From contig NC_081517.1 in the NCBI RefSeq assembly GCF_030273125.1, positions 27,622,131 to 27,686,130 of the forward strand: DNA of 64,000 nucleotides, in the 5' to 3' direction. A program made the position numbers and the translations under genes. Each line of letters opens with the position of its first letter. Position 1 is the stretch's first letter. Below are positions 47,757-57,725 of this stretch, piece after piece. Source of the DNA: Centropristis striata. Its lineage: Eukaryota > Chordata > Actinopteri > Perciformes > Serranidae. The notes below the pieces were generated by a model. The model searched no databases. It was not told the DNA's origin and was given only the letters and a program-made list of their open reading frames with translations.

Positions 47757-47993
47757 CCAACTGAGTCAGCTGAGCGGTCGCCCACTGATCAGAAGGTCCA
47801 TGGTTCTATCCCTGGCCATGACTTTAATTAGTGAATAATGGTGGCAGGTGGCACCATGTAGTATAGCCTCGGCAACCAGTGTATGAATGTGTGTGTCAAT
47901 GGGTGAACGAGCACTGTCTGTCGTGTTCAAGCATTTTGAGTGGTCGCTAAGACTAGAAAAGCGCTATTCAAGTGCAGTCCATTTACAATACTT
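47757..47993 (+). mobile_element. tRNA-headed SINE with RTE-like tail
   Basis: The head has GCTGAGCGGTCGCCCACTG and GGTTCTATCCCTGG, in the positions of the A and B boxes of a tRNA-derived promoter. The body carries TGTATGAATGTGTGTG. The tail carries TTTTGAGTGGTCGCTAAGAC and GAAAAGCGCTATTCAAGTGC then AGTCCATTTAC, the 3' end shared between fish SINEs and their partner LINEs. Confidence 0.8.
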
Positions 47994-49374
47994 AAATTAA
48001 GTTTCACAGTACAATGCATGATTCAAATTCAATCTGGTCTTATATTTGATCCACTACTGTAATGAATTGTTCCTCATCCTGACTGGCCTGAATGTGCCTG
48101 GATGTACCAATGCCCTTGAAGGAAAACAACAACAACAACAACAGGAAACAGATCTAAATGATGCCAGAACTCAAACATGGCTCAACCCATGTTAGCCAAC
48201 AAGTTGCGCCTGCAGATGAAGACTTTAATAGTTCACAGACCTCTCAGCCCACCCTGATGCCAGTCTAGCTACCCAACAGCGTCCATGTTGTCAGTGATTA
48301 GCACTGGCTATGTTTGTTGGCAACTACAACGGCTGCTTACTATGAAGTCCAACAGAGACAGACATCTGGAGCTGGGTCGCCAGGGCAACATGGCAGCACG
48401 GGTCAGGATTGCAGGGGCAATGGCCTTGAACGCAGACCTCGGAAGGAAGTGTGTGTTGGGTCAGTGAGATGGTGTTTGAGTGGGGAGTCGGTCTAAAATG
48501 GTAATGATAACACATGCAACGATACCACCCTCGTAGACACCCAGTATAGCTGAACATAAGGTGCATGCTTGAGGTCCAGCATGTGGAGAATGCTCATTAG
48601 TGTGTTCATCAGAACATCACTTGAGCTGAGTGAAGCTAATTGGTACTCAGGCCTTTTAATGGGTGGATAGCATCCTTTGGGTGTGTTTTAGTGAGAGACA
48701 GAAAAAAGAGAGAAGTGCAAGTGGGAGAAGGAGCAGCGGAAGACACAGGGAATGATAATGACAAATTTACAACACCTACTGCAGAGAGGAAGTGAACATT
48801 CACTGCCCACAAATGGCCCATCCTTCAGTTACACCTCACCACATAAACTTCAGGCGCCACATTAAGACAGCTGAACTCACTTCTCAGAAGCTATATCTTA
48901 AGCTGTCTTCCTGTAAGTCTCGACGTATCGGAACCAACATGAACACTTTCTGGAAGGCAAACCTGGAGGACAGTCAGAGCATTGCCCACAAATTCCACCA
49001 CAGCCACTGAGGAAATGCTTACTATGAAATCCATAAAAGCTGTTGCAGTGCCCATTACACCGTGTCCGATGGAAGCCTCCGAGCTCAAATGTTGCCAGGT
49101 TTAAATTCCCAGCGGTTGACACAGATGCTCTTCCTCATGTAGTGCATTTAATTAGTGTGAAATTAGAAGGTGCTTAGAGAACACAAACCTCAGTAATCAG
49201 AACAGTCAATAGTTCTCCAACTTTGTGTATTAAAGAAAATTTGATTTTTAACACAAATTTAAAGGAATGCTTTACTCTTAAAATGATCTTTTTAGTCACC
49301 CTGTGTTGATTTGACACATATTTCACTAAAATCTTACGACTTAAACCACTTTGACCACTACAGTGCTCAACACA
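47994..49374. other. No gene; (AAC)n at 48124-48142
   Basis: A GC-richer unique block at 48180-48560 and another at 48780-49130 keep several 60-86 codon frames open on both strands at once, which argues for low stop density and not for a real gene. No family signature found. A short AAC array is present. Confidence 0.45.
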
Positions 49375-49376
49375 TA

Positions 49377-49714
49377 CAGTCATGGAAAACACTATTAGAC
49401 AACTACCTTTTTTTTTCTCCAATGTCTTGTTCATTTTAATGCCTGGTACAACTAAAGGTACATTTGATTGTACAAATATAATGACAACAACAAAAATAGA
49501 TTATAAGAGTTTAATTTAAGAGCTGATATCTGGTCATTTTCCATGGTTTTCTTGATAATAATGAAAATCATGATCAAGAAAACCATGGAAAATGGCTATT
49601 TTTGTTTTTATCATTATATTTGTCCAAACAAATGTACCTTTAGTTGTACCAGGCATTAAAATGAAAAAGAAATAGAAGAAAACAAGGGTGGTCTAATAAT
49701 TTTTTCCATGACTG
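49377..49714. mobile_element. Intact palindromic MITE (Tc1/mariner-like)
   Basis: The ends read CAGTCATGGAAAA and TTTTTCCATGACTG, with TA on both sides (49375-49376 and 49715-49716). The complementarity continues inward: TATTAGACAACTACC with GGTGGTCTAATAA, and AATGCCTGGTACAACTAAAG with its reverse complement, to a perfect 22 bp hairpin at the centre (49535-49556 with 49572-49593, containing CCATGG). At 338 bp without coding capacity, it could fold along its entire length. Relatively low divergence between arms suggests it is younger than the other elements here. Confidence 0.92.
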
Positions 49715-49716
49715 TA

Positions 49717-51154
49717 GGTGAGTAGTCGCCTATGCCTACCAATTTTAGCGTAGAGTGCATTTTCTTAGGAAGTCCTGAGCTTTATCCTCAATAGATGAGG
49801 CTTGACGAACACAGTGCGAGATGTTTGAGAGTTTGTAAGGATTTTTTGAGTTTTGCTCTTGTTAAATGTGGTCCCTATTTACTTGAATTCAAACGGTCAT
49901 TTAAAGGCTGAAGTATTCCTTTAACTCATTCCCCTGAGAATATATTTGAAAGATTTAGTATGAAGTTGCTATCTCATTACATTCATAATTACAACTAAAA
50001 GTAGATGATGGTAAAAATCCCAAATCCATATCAGCTTTAAAATCTAATCAGCTGTGTCTTGGTCCAAAGGCTGTCTGTCCAGCAGGCAGTTTGGAAATCC
50101 ATTTATATGTCTTTGAGACATCACACTGACAGACATAAAATTAACAAAGGTTATGTGAAAACATAACCTCTTTGGCAGAAATAATTAAGTTGATATTGGC
50201 TTTTTCTCAAATGTATTGGCTCACATAATCAATATCAGCCCACAGAGCGTATGTTGTTTAATTAAAAAAATCTGAACATTCCCTTTGAACGTTGTTAGGC
50301 ATTTTCCAAAAAATATACTTCTCACAGACAAGTCTGCTTGAGTTGAGCATTTTGCTTGTATTTACTCGAACTGAAAAGTTTTACCTAATTAAATTGAGGG
50401 ATATATTCTGGACATATGCCCATGTTTATTGATGTGTATTGCAAGTTAATATTACATTGACTCAACAGTGAGAGCAGAACAATGTGTTTATTGAAGGGTT
50501 GTTATGGTTCTTGGCGCCAAGACATTGATGCCTTATTATAATGAATGTTTGTTGGGTCGATTGACTGTTTCTCAGGTACACAAAAACTGACACTCATATA
50601 CTGATTTCTCATTTCATGATTTCACGATTGGTCAAATCTTCAATCACTTAGGGTTTTTTAGACATCTCAGTTTGAAAATAACCTGAGGTCAAAAGGTCAA
50701 AAACATAAAAGAGATTGTTTTTAGGGGTTTTAACCAGTAAAAGTGTCCACCTTCACTTTATGTATTTAAGCTTATTAGCATTAATTTTTATCACTTGTGG
50801 ACACTCTTAAATACTCTCCATATGTTAGTTTCTTATCTTATATTCCAGCTGTTGCTGTAATAACACACCGATCCCACAGGGATCATGTAAGTACCATCTA
50901 AGAGCTTCACTCAGTATGCAGAAAACCTAAAGAGGCCCATATGGAGGGATAAATTACAGGCTTAGTTTCTTAAAAGAGGCCCATAATGTAATACTTCACT
51001 CCTTGTCCTGGGAACACCTATGCTACTTCTTAATAAATGAACCACTTCTGATGTGCTTGAATTGCCTATCCAGACACAAAAGGAGCCTCTAAGGAGGATA
51101 TACCTCTTTCAACACAGGATAAAGCCATCTACTGGTGCTATGCATTTGACATCG
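49717..51154. other. No gene recognised
   Basis: AT-rich unique-looking sequence with short frames only. Confidence 0.5.
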
Positions 51155-51400
51155 GCAGGAGGTCAAACAAGGAGAAAGGCACCGGAGGAGGGAGTACAGG
51201 GAGTAGACCGAGGAGGACGGGGACGGGAGAAGAGGAGGAGATGAGAGTGAGGAGAGGAGGAGATTAGACAGCTTAACGTCTTATGACTGGAGTCTGAGGA
51301 GGTGAGGTCGTCTCGAGAGTTGCCGGGTGAGAGAGGGGAGACAGAAAAAAAACTGTGTGAGAGAGAGAGAGAGTTAGGGGGAGGGGGAGTGTGAGCAGGA
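51155..51400 (+). repeat. Purine-rich GGAGGA/GAGA tract
   Basis: The plus strand is strongly purine-biased (GGAGGAGGGAG, GAAGAGGAGGAGATGAGAG), ending in a GA run at 51356-51372. Confidence 0.75.
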
Positions 51401-51468
51401 ATCCATTATGGCATCCAGTAAGCTTACTCTCTTCCCTCCTGCCTTCTGGACTCAATACTATAGCTCCT

Positions 51469-51469
<1 letters not shown>

Positions 51470-51532
<63 letters not shown>
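51470..51532. repeat. (CA)n microsatellite
   Basis: About 30 uninterrupted CA units. The 129-codon minus frame crossing it (51273-51662) is an artefact of this array and of the purine tract. Confidence 0.97.
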
Positions 51533-51535
<3 letters not shown>

Positions 51536-52401
51536 ACACACTCCCATATTGTAACTTTCCCTGAGGATTCAGTAGACCTATTCTCTGTATTGATTTTGAT
51601 GGAGACCTGAGCAGCTGCTGAAAAAGACTCACTTTAGACCAAGTAGACCTAAGCTTTAACACAGTGAGACACGCCGTGTGTCTGTGTGTGTGTGTCTATG
51701 TGTCAAGAAAAAGAGAAAAGGGAAGAAAGAGGAAGAAAAAAAATTGAGGCTATCAGTGGCTTCTGTCCTATGTGTGTGTCAGTACATTTGAGTGTGTGTG
51801 CTATTCCTCCTGACACACAGCAACAATAAGTGGAAGTGGGACCCGACTGTGTGTCTGTGTTAAGTGAAGTCAGTGCCATTTAAACAGGCAGATGTGACAT
51901 TTGATACAAGGGGGAGCGAGGGGTGTGTGCGTTTCTAGGCAAACAGACACACACTCGCAATCTAACTGCAACACATACAGCTACAGGAGTATTTGCACAT
52001 TTACAAATGTGATATTTGATCTGATGCTGAGGAATAAATGGAAATAGTTATAAACTACAAGTGATATATTCCTCCACAAAGGCAGCATAAAAATAACTGC
52101 CCCACAATCTGGATTTCTTTAGTAGATTAATGTCTATTTTTGGATGTTTAAAAGAAGAAGAAACAAAAGCATTACTTTAAGCGGTCGGAGAGAGAAGCAA
52201 ATTCATCCATCACTTTCCACAGATCTGATGTGCTTAGACATGTGAGGTTTCTAACTAATGGGCTGGTAAATAATGCAAATGCAGGGTGTGTTCATTGGTT
52301 TCCACGACATACACCCAGAATTTGTGAGCTTAAGTTGAACTCTTTCATGTGTAAAACAAAGCATTTCCAGGGAGGACAACATTGAGATGCAAAGTTGCAT
52401 T
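51533..52401. other. No gene recognised
   Basis: Mixed sequence with short GT runs at 51675-51700 and 51760-51800. Confidence 0.5.
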
Positions 52402-52565
52402 AGTGGTCGCTGTGGCCCGGGAAGTAGAGCGAGTCCTCCCTTGAACGCAAGGTTGGCGATTCTATCCTGTCCACGTGTCCAAGTGTCCTTGAGCAAGAGC
52501 AGGACCATCAACAAATTCCTTGCATGTGTGTGAATGTGTGGTATTGGAGTCTATGCGCCGTTTAG
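52402..52565 (+). mobile_element. tRNA-headed SINE relic
   Basis: The order GTGGCCCGGGAAGTAGAGCG, AACGCAAGGTTGGCGATTCT, AAGTGTCCTTGAGCAAGA and then GTGTGTGAATGTGTG parallels a common fish SINE (B-box-like GGTTGGCGATTC, followed by a TGTCCTTG-GCAAGAC body). It is diverged and its 3' tail is lost. Confidence 0.7.
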
Positions 52566-53554
52566 AAATCCTACAGTGAGAATTCATATTCGGAACCGTA
52601 CACCATCAAAAGACTCAACCCTTTCAATCAGCGTGGTCTCACCTCAAGTCACCCACATTAATGCAGACCCCATGGTCACATGAAAAAGAAGACCAACAAT
52701 AAAAGAGGAGGTACTTTGTTTCAGAGTAGTTTTTTCCAAGCTGCTGGAGACAGAAGATAAAATCTGCATGGGTTTACTGGCCCTCATACTTTCCTCCTCA
52801 GGGCCCAGCTGAGTCACACAGCACTAACCCTGAGATTTCAACAAATTTGCTGCTTGACAAAACACTGCAGCTTACCTTCTCTCTGTGGGCAAGGCTGTCT
52901 CTTTACCCCATGTGCCAAAATGATAGTGTAGAAATGGATTCATGTCTACTTTAACAGATTTCTTCACACGCAAACCAACTCCCCTGACCTTTTCTCTTGA
53001 CTTTACTTGTTTTAAACAAATATGGTAAGACAGTTTACTGTCAGAACTGCTCAAAGACAAAGAAAAGAAGGCCAATATAGTACTTACTTACTATGATATG
53101 AGTCATATTTAGTCATCTGCTTACATTTAGTTTTGGCATAGGTGACATTTCATTACGTCACTTACACACACACACCTGAGTGCCATATGGTGGCACAGTT
53201 AAGTCAGTGGTTACAGTGAGTTACATCAGACAGGTAAGCCAAACCAGTGAGCCAGCTGGACTGAAAACAAACACTGACTTCATATTGTGAGACTCTGCCA
53301 AACAATAAACTGAATTATACAACGAGTAATTTCAGCCCAGGAAGTGAATGGATTAAACAGCCGCCATTTAAGAAACAGTGGAGACATGTGGGCTATGCTT
53401 GGTCATGTTTAGAAATATAATTGTATTATATGGAATATAGACACAATGCAGTACTGAACTTACAATCCCTGTTGATCAAGTGCAATTCATTTGAATACAG
53501 ATGCAGTGAAAGCTAGTGAGGCTAATGTGGAAGTGCCTTATATTTGCATTCTTT
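52566..53554. other. No gene recognised
   Basis: Unique-looking sequence. The 67-codon minus frame at 52872-53075 has no motif. Confidence 0.5.
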
Positions 53555-53930
53555 ATAATGGCCAGTAGGGGGCGACTCAACTGGTTGCAAAAAGAAGAGA
53601 ATTCTATGAGAAAAATAACTCTACCTACTTGATTAATTGCCTCAGGAAACATTTATCTAATGAGTTTCAGGCTCTCTATTGCTTTCTCTCTATTGCATTT
53701 AGTAAATTATGTTGTAATTATTGTACATTTTAAGTAAAATAGATGAAAGAGAAGGGTAAGTTTTAGGGCGCGGTTACCTTGTGATTGACAAGTCATTTCC
53801 GCAGCAAACCTCTGGATATAATCCAGAGAATATTATCAATATATAAACATGGCACTGTGTACATTTAAATAGCTGTGAACTTGGTTTGGGGTTTGTCTTT
53901 GTTTTCATCTTGGACCCTTTCACAGTGTGT
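53555..53930 (+). mobile_element. Dispersed fish repeat (CAGTAGGGGGCGACTC type)
   Basis: The order GCCAGTAGGGGGCGACTCAA, GGTTGCAAAAAGAAG, CTCAGGAAACATTTATCTAA, AATGAGTTTCAGGCTCTCTA, AAGTAAAATAGATGAAA and GGTTACCTTGTGATTGACAA resembles an abundant percomorph repeat. No ORF. The right boundary is estimated. Confidence 0.6.
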
Positions 53931-54746
53931 TTTCAGTTCACAGTTTTGGTCACCTAAAAATGTCTTGTTTAGCATTCAGTTGTGCTAAGACAGTCGGTTG
54001 TTCAATTAGTCCAGTAAATACTTTTTGTTTTAAGCTTTTGTTTTGCTATCCAAAATTAGCATTTCAATTTATATCAATGTTAATGTGAATTACAGGAGCA
54101 CCTTGCTCACACTGGCATTGGCTGGAAATGTGTTTGCTATTCTCTCCTTGTATTCTGTTTATGACATGTGGGAGTCATGCGGTCCGTCCACACAAGGTAT
54201 AACCTTCCTCAGCATGATTGCATAGTGATTTTTATTTTTATTTTTAACACCTGGCATGGCAGATAAAAACTCTCACCTTTTCCCATTCCTTCTTCTATTT
54301 CTTTTTGCACATTGCAGGGCATTGTCCAGTCACCTTTACTTGTCCTGTCACACTGCAGAGCTTCCAAACATTACAGAAACAGTGCAGTAGTCTCTCCTAC
54401 ACGACCGGCCTGACTCTAGCAGTGGCAGTAATCCAGTCCAATAAACCTGCAATATAAGGCCATTGTTAAACATGACAAATGGTAAGAAGGGAACCAGCTG
54501 TATTAATATAACATTAAAGACAATATGCTACACTGAAGTGGAGCTGCCAGCAGCTGGTAGTCATTAGCCATTTTAATCATTCAAAAAGATGGTTTGGTAA
54601 AAAAAGAATTTTGTGTCAGCTTAAAAATAATAACATACTCACTCACAATCATCTAATAAACCAGCTCAGTGAGCAGGGAATGGATTCAGTAATCAATGTG
54701 GTATAAAGTCTGTTTATGTACTGTGTGAGTAAGCACATCCTGTAGA
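53931..54746. other. No gene recognised
   Basis: AT-rich sequence; the 60-codon frame at 54043-54225 has no motif. Confidence 0.5.
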
Positions 54747-54830
54747 CCAGTGCTTCCCAAACTATTTTAAACCACGGCATCCCTCCATAGGAATTTGTTC
54801 CACTGTGCAGTCTGTTTTCAGTTTGGCTGA
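54747..54830 (+). mobile_element. hAT-type terminus (CAGTGCTTCCCAAACT)
   Basis: The word CAGTGCTTCCCAAACTATTT followed by AAACCACGGCATCCCTCC is the typical start of hAT (Charlie-like) elements. No matching opposite end is seen within the next kilobase, so this is a truncated copy. Confidence 0.6.
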
Positions 54831-55061
54831 CTCAAGTTCGATCAGAGTGCAAAATATGTTGTGTTACTATGACAACTGGAAACTGTGAGCTATCATTTTG
54901 TTAACTGGAGTATAACTGCATATTAAACAGGGGTTTTAATACAGTAATTTTCATATATTCTCTCATTTGAATGTCACCTCATAATTTAATATGGTAAAAT
55001 CTTGCTAGAAATGCAATGAAGGCACCTTCAAAGGAGTAGGAGTCTGCTTAGACCAGGGGCA
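54831..55061. other. Spacer, possibly interior of the hAT fragment
   Basis: AT-rich, no feature recognised. Confidence 0.4.
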
Positions 55062-55178
55062 ACACAGAGGTGTAGTGATTAGTACTCTCGCCTTGCAGCA
55101 AGAGGGTCGCTGGTTCGACTTTTGTCTCTCTGGGACCTCTGGCTTCCTCCCACAGTCCAAAAACATGCAGTTTAGGTC
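55062..55178 (+). mobile_element. SINE-like fragment with tRNA-type head
   Basis: The order GGTGTAGTGATTAGTACTCT, GCCTTGCAGCAAGAGGGTCG, CTGGTTCGACTT (B-box-like) and CTTCCTCCCACAGTCCAAAA then ACATGCAG matches a very common fish SINE-like repeat. An internal deletion between the B box and the CTTCCTCCCACAG part is likely. Confidence 0.75.
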
Positions 55179-55194
55179 AAGAGAGAGAGAATGG

Positions 55195-55385
55195 TTGTTT
55201 GTCCCTATTACCCGATTGGACCAAGGCAGTTCCTGGAAACGGTGCCTAATCTGGAACCAGTTCTTCATGTTTCGACAGCCAAAGAACCGGCTCTCGGCCA
55301 GGAAAACTGGTTACGGAGTGGCACCAACTCGAACCACAAATCACTTACATCAGGGGCTGGGGGCGGGATTATCGTTCCAAACAAG
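55195..55385. repeat. GC-richer dispersed repeat (AACCGGCTCTCGGCC type)
   Basis: The segment has CCCGATTGGACCAAGGCAGT, CTGGAACCAGTTCTTCATG, AAAGAACCGGCTCTCGGCCA and GGAAAACTGGTTACGGAGTG. The recurrence of AACCGG/AACTGG words with GGCACCA suggests an inverted-repeat DNA element fragment. The 117-codon frame at 55075-55428 spans this and the SINE and is not a gene. Confidence 0.5.
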
Positions 55386-55800
55386 ACCAAATAAAACATG
55401 TATCATTCATTTTATTTGTTTTGTTTAACAGCAATGTGATTGATATGGTCTAGCCAATAAGAACAAATGTGTTTTATCAGTTGTTTGGATGACAATGTAG
55501 GCTCGCAAAGCCACAAGCAACATTTGTAGAGTGACGTTGTAAGCTGTGGCTATGCTGGCTTAATTTAAACCTACATGTTATATCTGTGCAGCTCACATGT
55601 ATGCAGATGGCAAAACTTGTGATGTTTTGATGGTTATAAAATATATTTTGTGGCATGATGTCAGTTTGCACCACATTAAGTAAATGCAGCAAACCCCACC
55701 CAACTGGAATGTCACGTTTCAGCCAGGCATCTTGAAACAAGTTAGTAAGAGTGATTTGACAGGCAAGGCTGGTCATTCATTCTCAGAGACATCCTGCATT
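55386..55800. other. No gene recognised
   Basis: AT-rich sequence; one CCAAT box at about 55452. Confidence 0.5.
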
Positions 55801-56025
55801 GATCATGACAGCCAATGGATGTCCACCTTCACCTCTGGGACAACCAATCATATGTTCTCCTCTGAGTCACAAAGGGGAGCCAATGGGCTTCTTAAGGGCC
55901 AGGCATCAATAAAGTCATGAGGGGCCTCTGGGTGAATGAGTTTAGCCGTGATTAATGATATGACTTCTTAATGTGAAGCTGGCACACGATTGGCTTAGCG
56001 TCAGACAGGAAATCACCAATCACAG
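55801..56025. promoter_or_regulatory. Cluster of five CCAAT boxes, candidate regulatory DNA
   Basis: CCAAT occurs on the plus strand at 55812, 55844, 55880 and 56016 and as ATTGG at 55989, within about 210 bases, next to a GATTAATGA core (about 55950). CCAAT is the binding site of NF-Y, which often acts from clustered sites. Function is inference; there is no TATA box, CpG island or exon beside it, and five hits could occur by chance in a relict repeat. Confidence 0.2.
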
Positions 56026-56296
56026 CACAGGATTGTGGGTACTCAGTCTCATCTCCTCCCCTGATAAGATGCGCGGGTGAGTCAGAAAGATAGAGCGGGG
56101 GAGATAGGGAGAACAAAACTGTGGCTTTTTGAGAGAAAATAAGTGGAAGAGGAAGAGACAGAAACAATAAGAGCTTGAGCTACAAGTGTGGCACCAAATA
56201 ATACTGAGCAATTGAGCAATGCAGGAAATAAAACAATTCAAAACACACAAGCTGATGAGAGTCGTCCTCTCGGCTTTTTCGTTTTGTCTCTCAATA
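56026..56296. other. No gene; purine-rich part at 56.08-56.18 kb
   Basis: The plus strand around 56085-56175 is purine-rich (GGGGGAGATAGGGAGAAC). The 115-codon minus frame at 56020-56367 results from this and the following CA array. Confidence 0.5.
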
Positions 56297-56321
56297 ACAC
56301 ACACACACACACACACACACA
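56297..56321. repeat. (CA)n microsatellite
   Basis: About 12 CA units. Confidence 0.93.
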
Positions 56322-56738
56322 GCAACACTGGCAGCTGGTATAACACTCTGAATATCAACATCTTCATTCTTCTGCCTACATTTCCTTCTCAACTCTTACT
56401 GAGCTACGTGTGTGTGCACATTCCCTGCACGTGTACACACTTTCCCCACATAAAGCGAATCAGTGAACTCATCAGTTCAGTCTGTGTGTTTTAATGCGTG
56501 CATGTTTCTTTTCACGCATGTGTATAAAATCTACGCTTGGTGTGTTGAGTCTACATACAGTACACATGCTTGTTTGTGTGGCGTGCGTGTCTGTATTCCC
56601 AGTGTAACTGGCTGTGGTGTTTTATTCCATTTGAAGCTGTTTACGCTGCCTGGTTAAAGTTTGATGAGACCTCTGCTAGTAAATGAACACAGTTAGGAAT
56701 TTGGAGAGAGACGCATTGCGGAAAATACATCAAGTCGG
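56322..56738. other. No gene recognised
   Basis: Mixed GT/CA-flavoured sequence with no exon. Confidence 0.5.
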
Positions 56739-56767
56739 TGTGTGTGTGAGTGTGTGTGTGTGTGTGT
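56739..56767. repeat. (GT)n microsatellite, interrupted
   Basis: About 14 GT units with one GA interruption. Confidence 0.9.
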
Positions 56768-57093
56768 CTGCCATGCTGTCAAAATTTGCTCCTACCAAAA
56801 CCACATTGAATACTGTTTGTTTGTTAGTGTAGAATGAATGTGTTGCGCGCATTTGAACACAAGCAGCTGTGGCTGTCTGGGATCTGTGTGTCTATGCATG
56901 TGGTTCATCTGTGAACACGGCATACACAGTGTGTTTGTGTATGTTTGTGTGTGTCGATGGCGGAAATGAGAGTGTGTGAGATTGGCATGTAATTATCAGA
57001 GTGTCAGCTCAGTGATACTCTGCTGGGTCATTCATCCTCTGACTGTCATCGCTCCACACCCTCTAGGACTGCACTATCCTGAGAGTTAGTGTA
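56768..57093. other. No gene recognised
   Basis: Scattered short GT runs (56940-56955). No exon recognised. Confidence 0.5.
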
Positions 57094-57117
57094 AGTGTAG
57101 TGTGTAGTGTGTAGTGT

Positions 57118-57153
<36 letters not shown>
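57094..57153. repeat. (GTGTAGT)n then (GT)n array
   Basis: Three to four GTGTAGT-like units lead into about 16 GT units with one TATG interruption, a typical picture of a GT array growing from a variant unit. Confidence 0.93.
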
Positions 57154-57155
<2 letters not shown>

Positions 57156-57630
57156 TACTTGCCTCCACTCTAAAATTTGAAGTAAGAGAGAAAAAAAATG
57201 CAGAAATCCTTATAAAAAAAAAAATCATGGTTGAAGTCCAGCATTACTTCAAAGCTGTCTGCTTCCTCCACTCTGGGTGAAAACTAACATTCGCTGTAGT
57301 TGCTCTTAAGGACTTAAATTTGACAAAGTCTGTGAAGTCACATCACACTGAATAAGAAATGTTGTAAAATCCGAAGGCAAACATGCCCAAGCATAAAATA
57401 CAGATCAATTACAGTTACAGAAACGGAAAGAGTTACGTTTCTTTTTTTTTTAGAAAGCCTATATTTCTTAGATGATTTATGTTTGCCTAAAGTTGATGTG
57501 GAATTTTTAAGACAAAGTCTAATTTGCATATGAAGAAGAAGGTAAACTAAATGTTCATAGTTTTCATGGATCCATTTTAAGTTCCTAACCTACATCTAGA
57601 GAAGGGGGCACAATGAGCAGGAATTGAGCA
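57154..57630. other. No gene recognised
   Basis: AT-rich sequence with A/T homopolymer runs at 57190, 57218 and 57441. Confidence 0.5.
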
Positions 57631-57653
57631 GACAGACAGACAGACAGATAGAC

Positions 57654-57725
<72 letters not shown>
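57631..57725 (+). repeat. (GACA)n to (GATA)n tetranucleotide array
   Basis: About four to five GACA units, one GATA, one GACA, then about eighteen GATA units without interruption. The gradient from GACA to GATA suggests the GATA array arose by a C-to-T change and expansion inside a GACA array. Confidence 0.97.

Noticed and set aside
48180..49130. Possible exons in a GC-richer block
   Set aside because: Several short frames on both strands, none with a recognisable family, none bounded by matching splice signals; left as unassigned.
51273..51662. 129-codon minus-strand frame
   Set aside because: Spans the CA array (Cys-Val repeat) and a purine tract; no motif outside them.
55075..55428. 117-codon plus-strand frame
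   Set aside because: It is made of SINE and GC-rich repeat sequence; repeat-derived translation with no transposase or RT motif.
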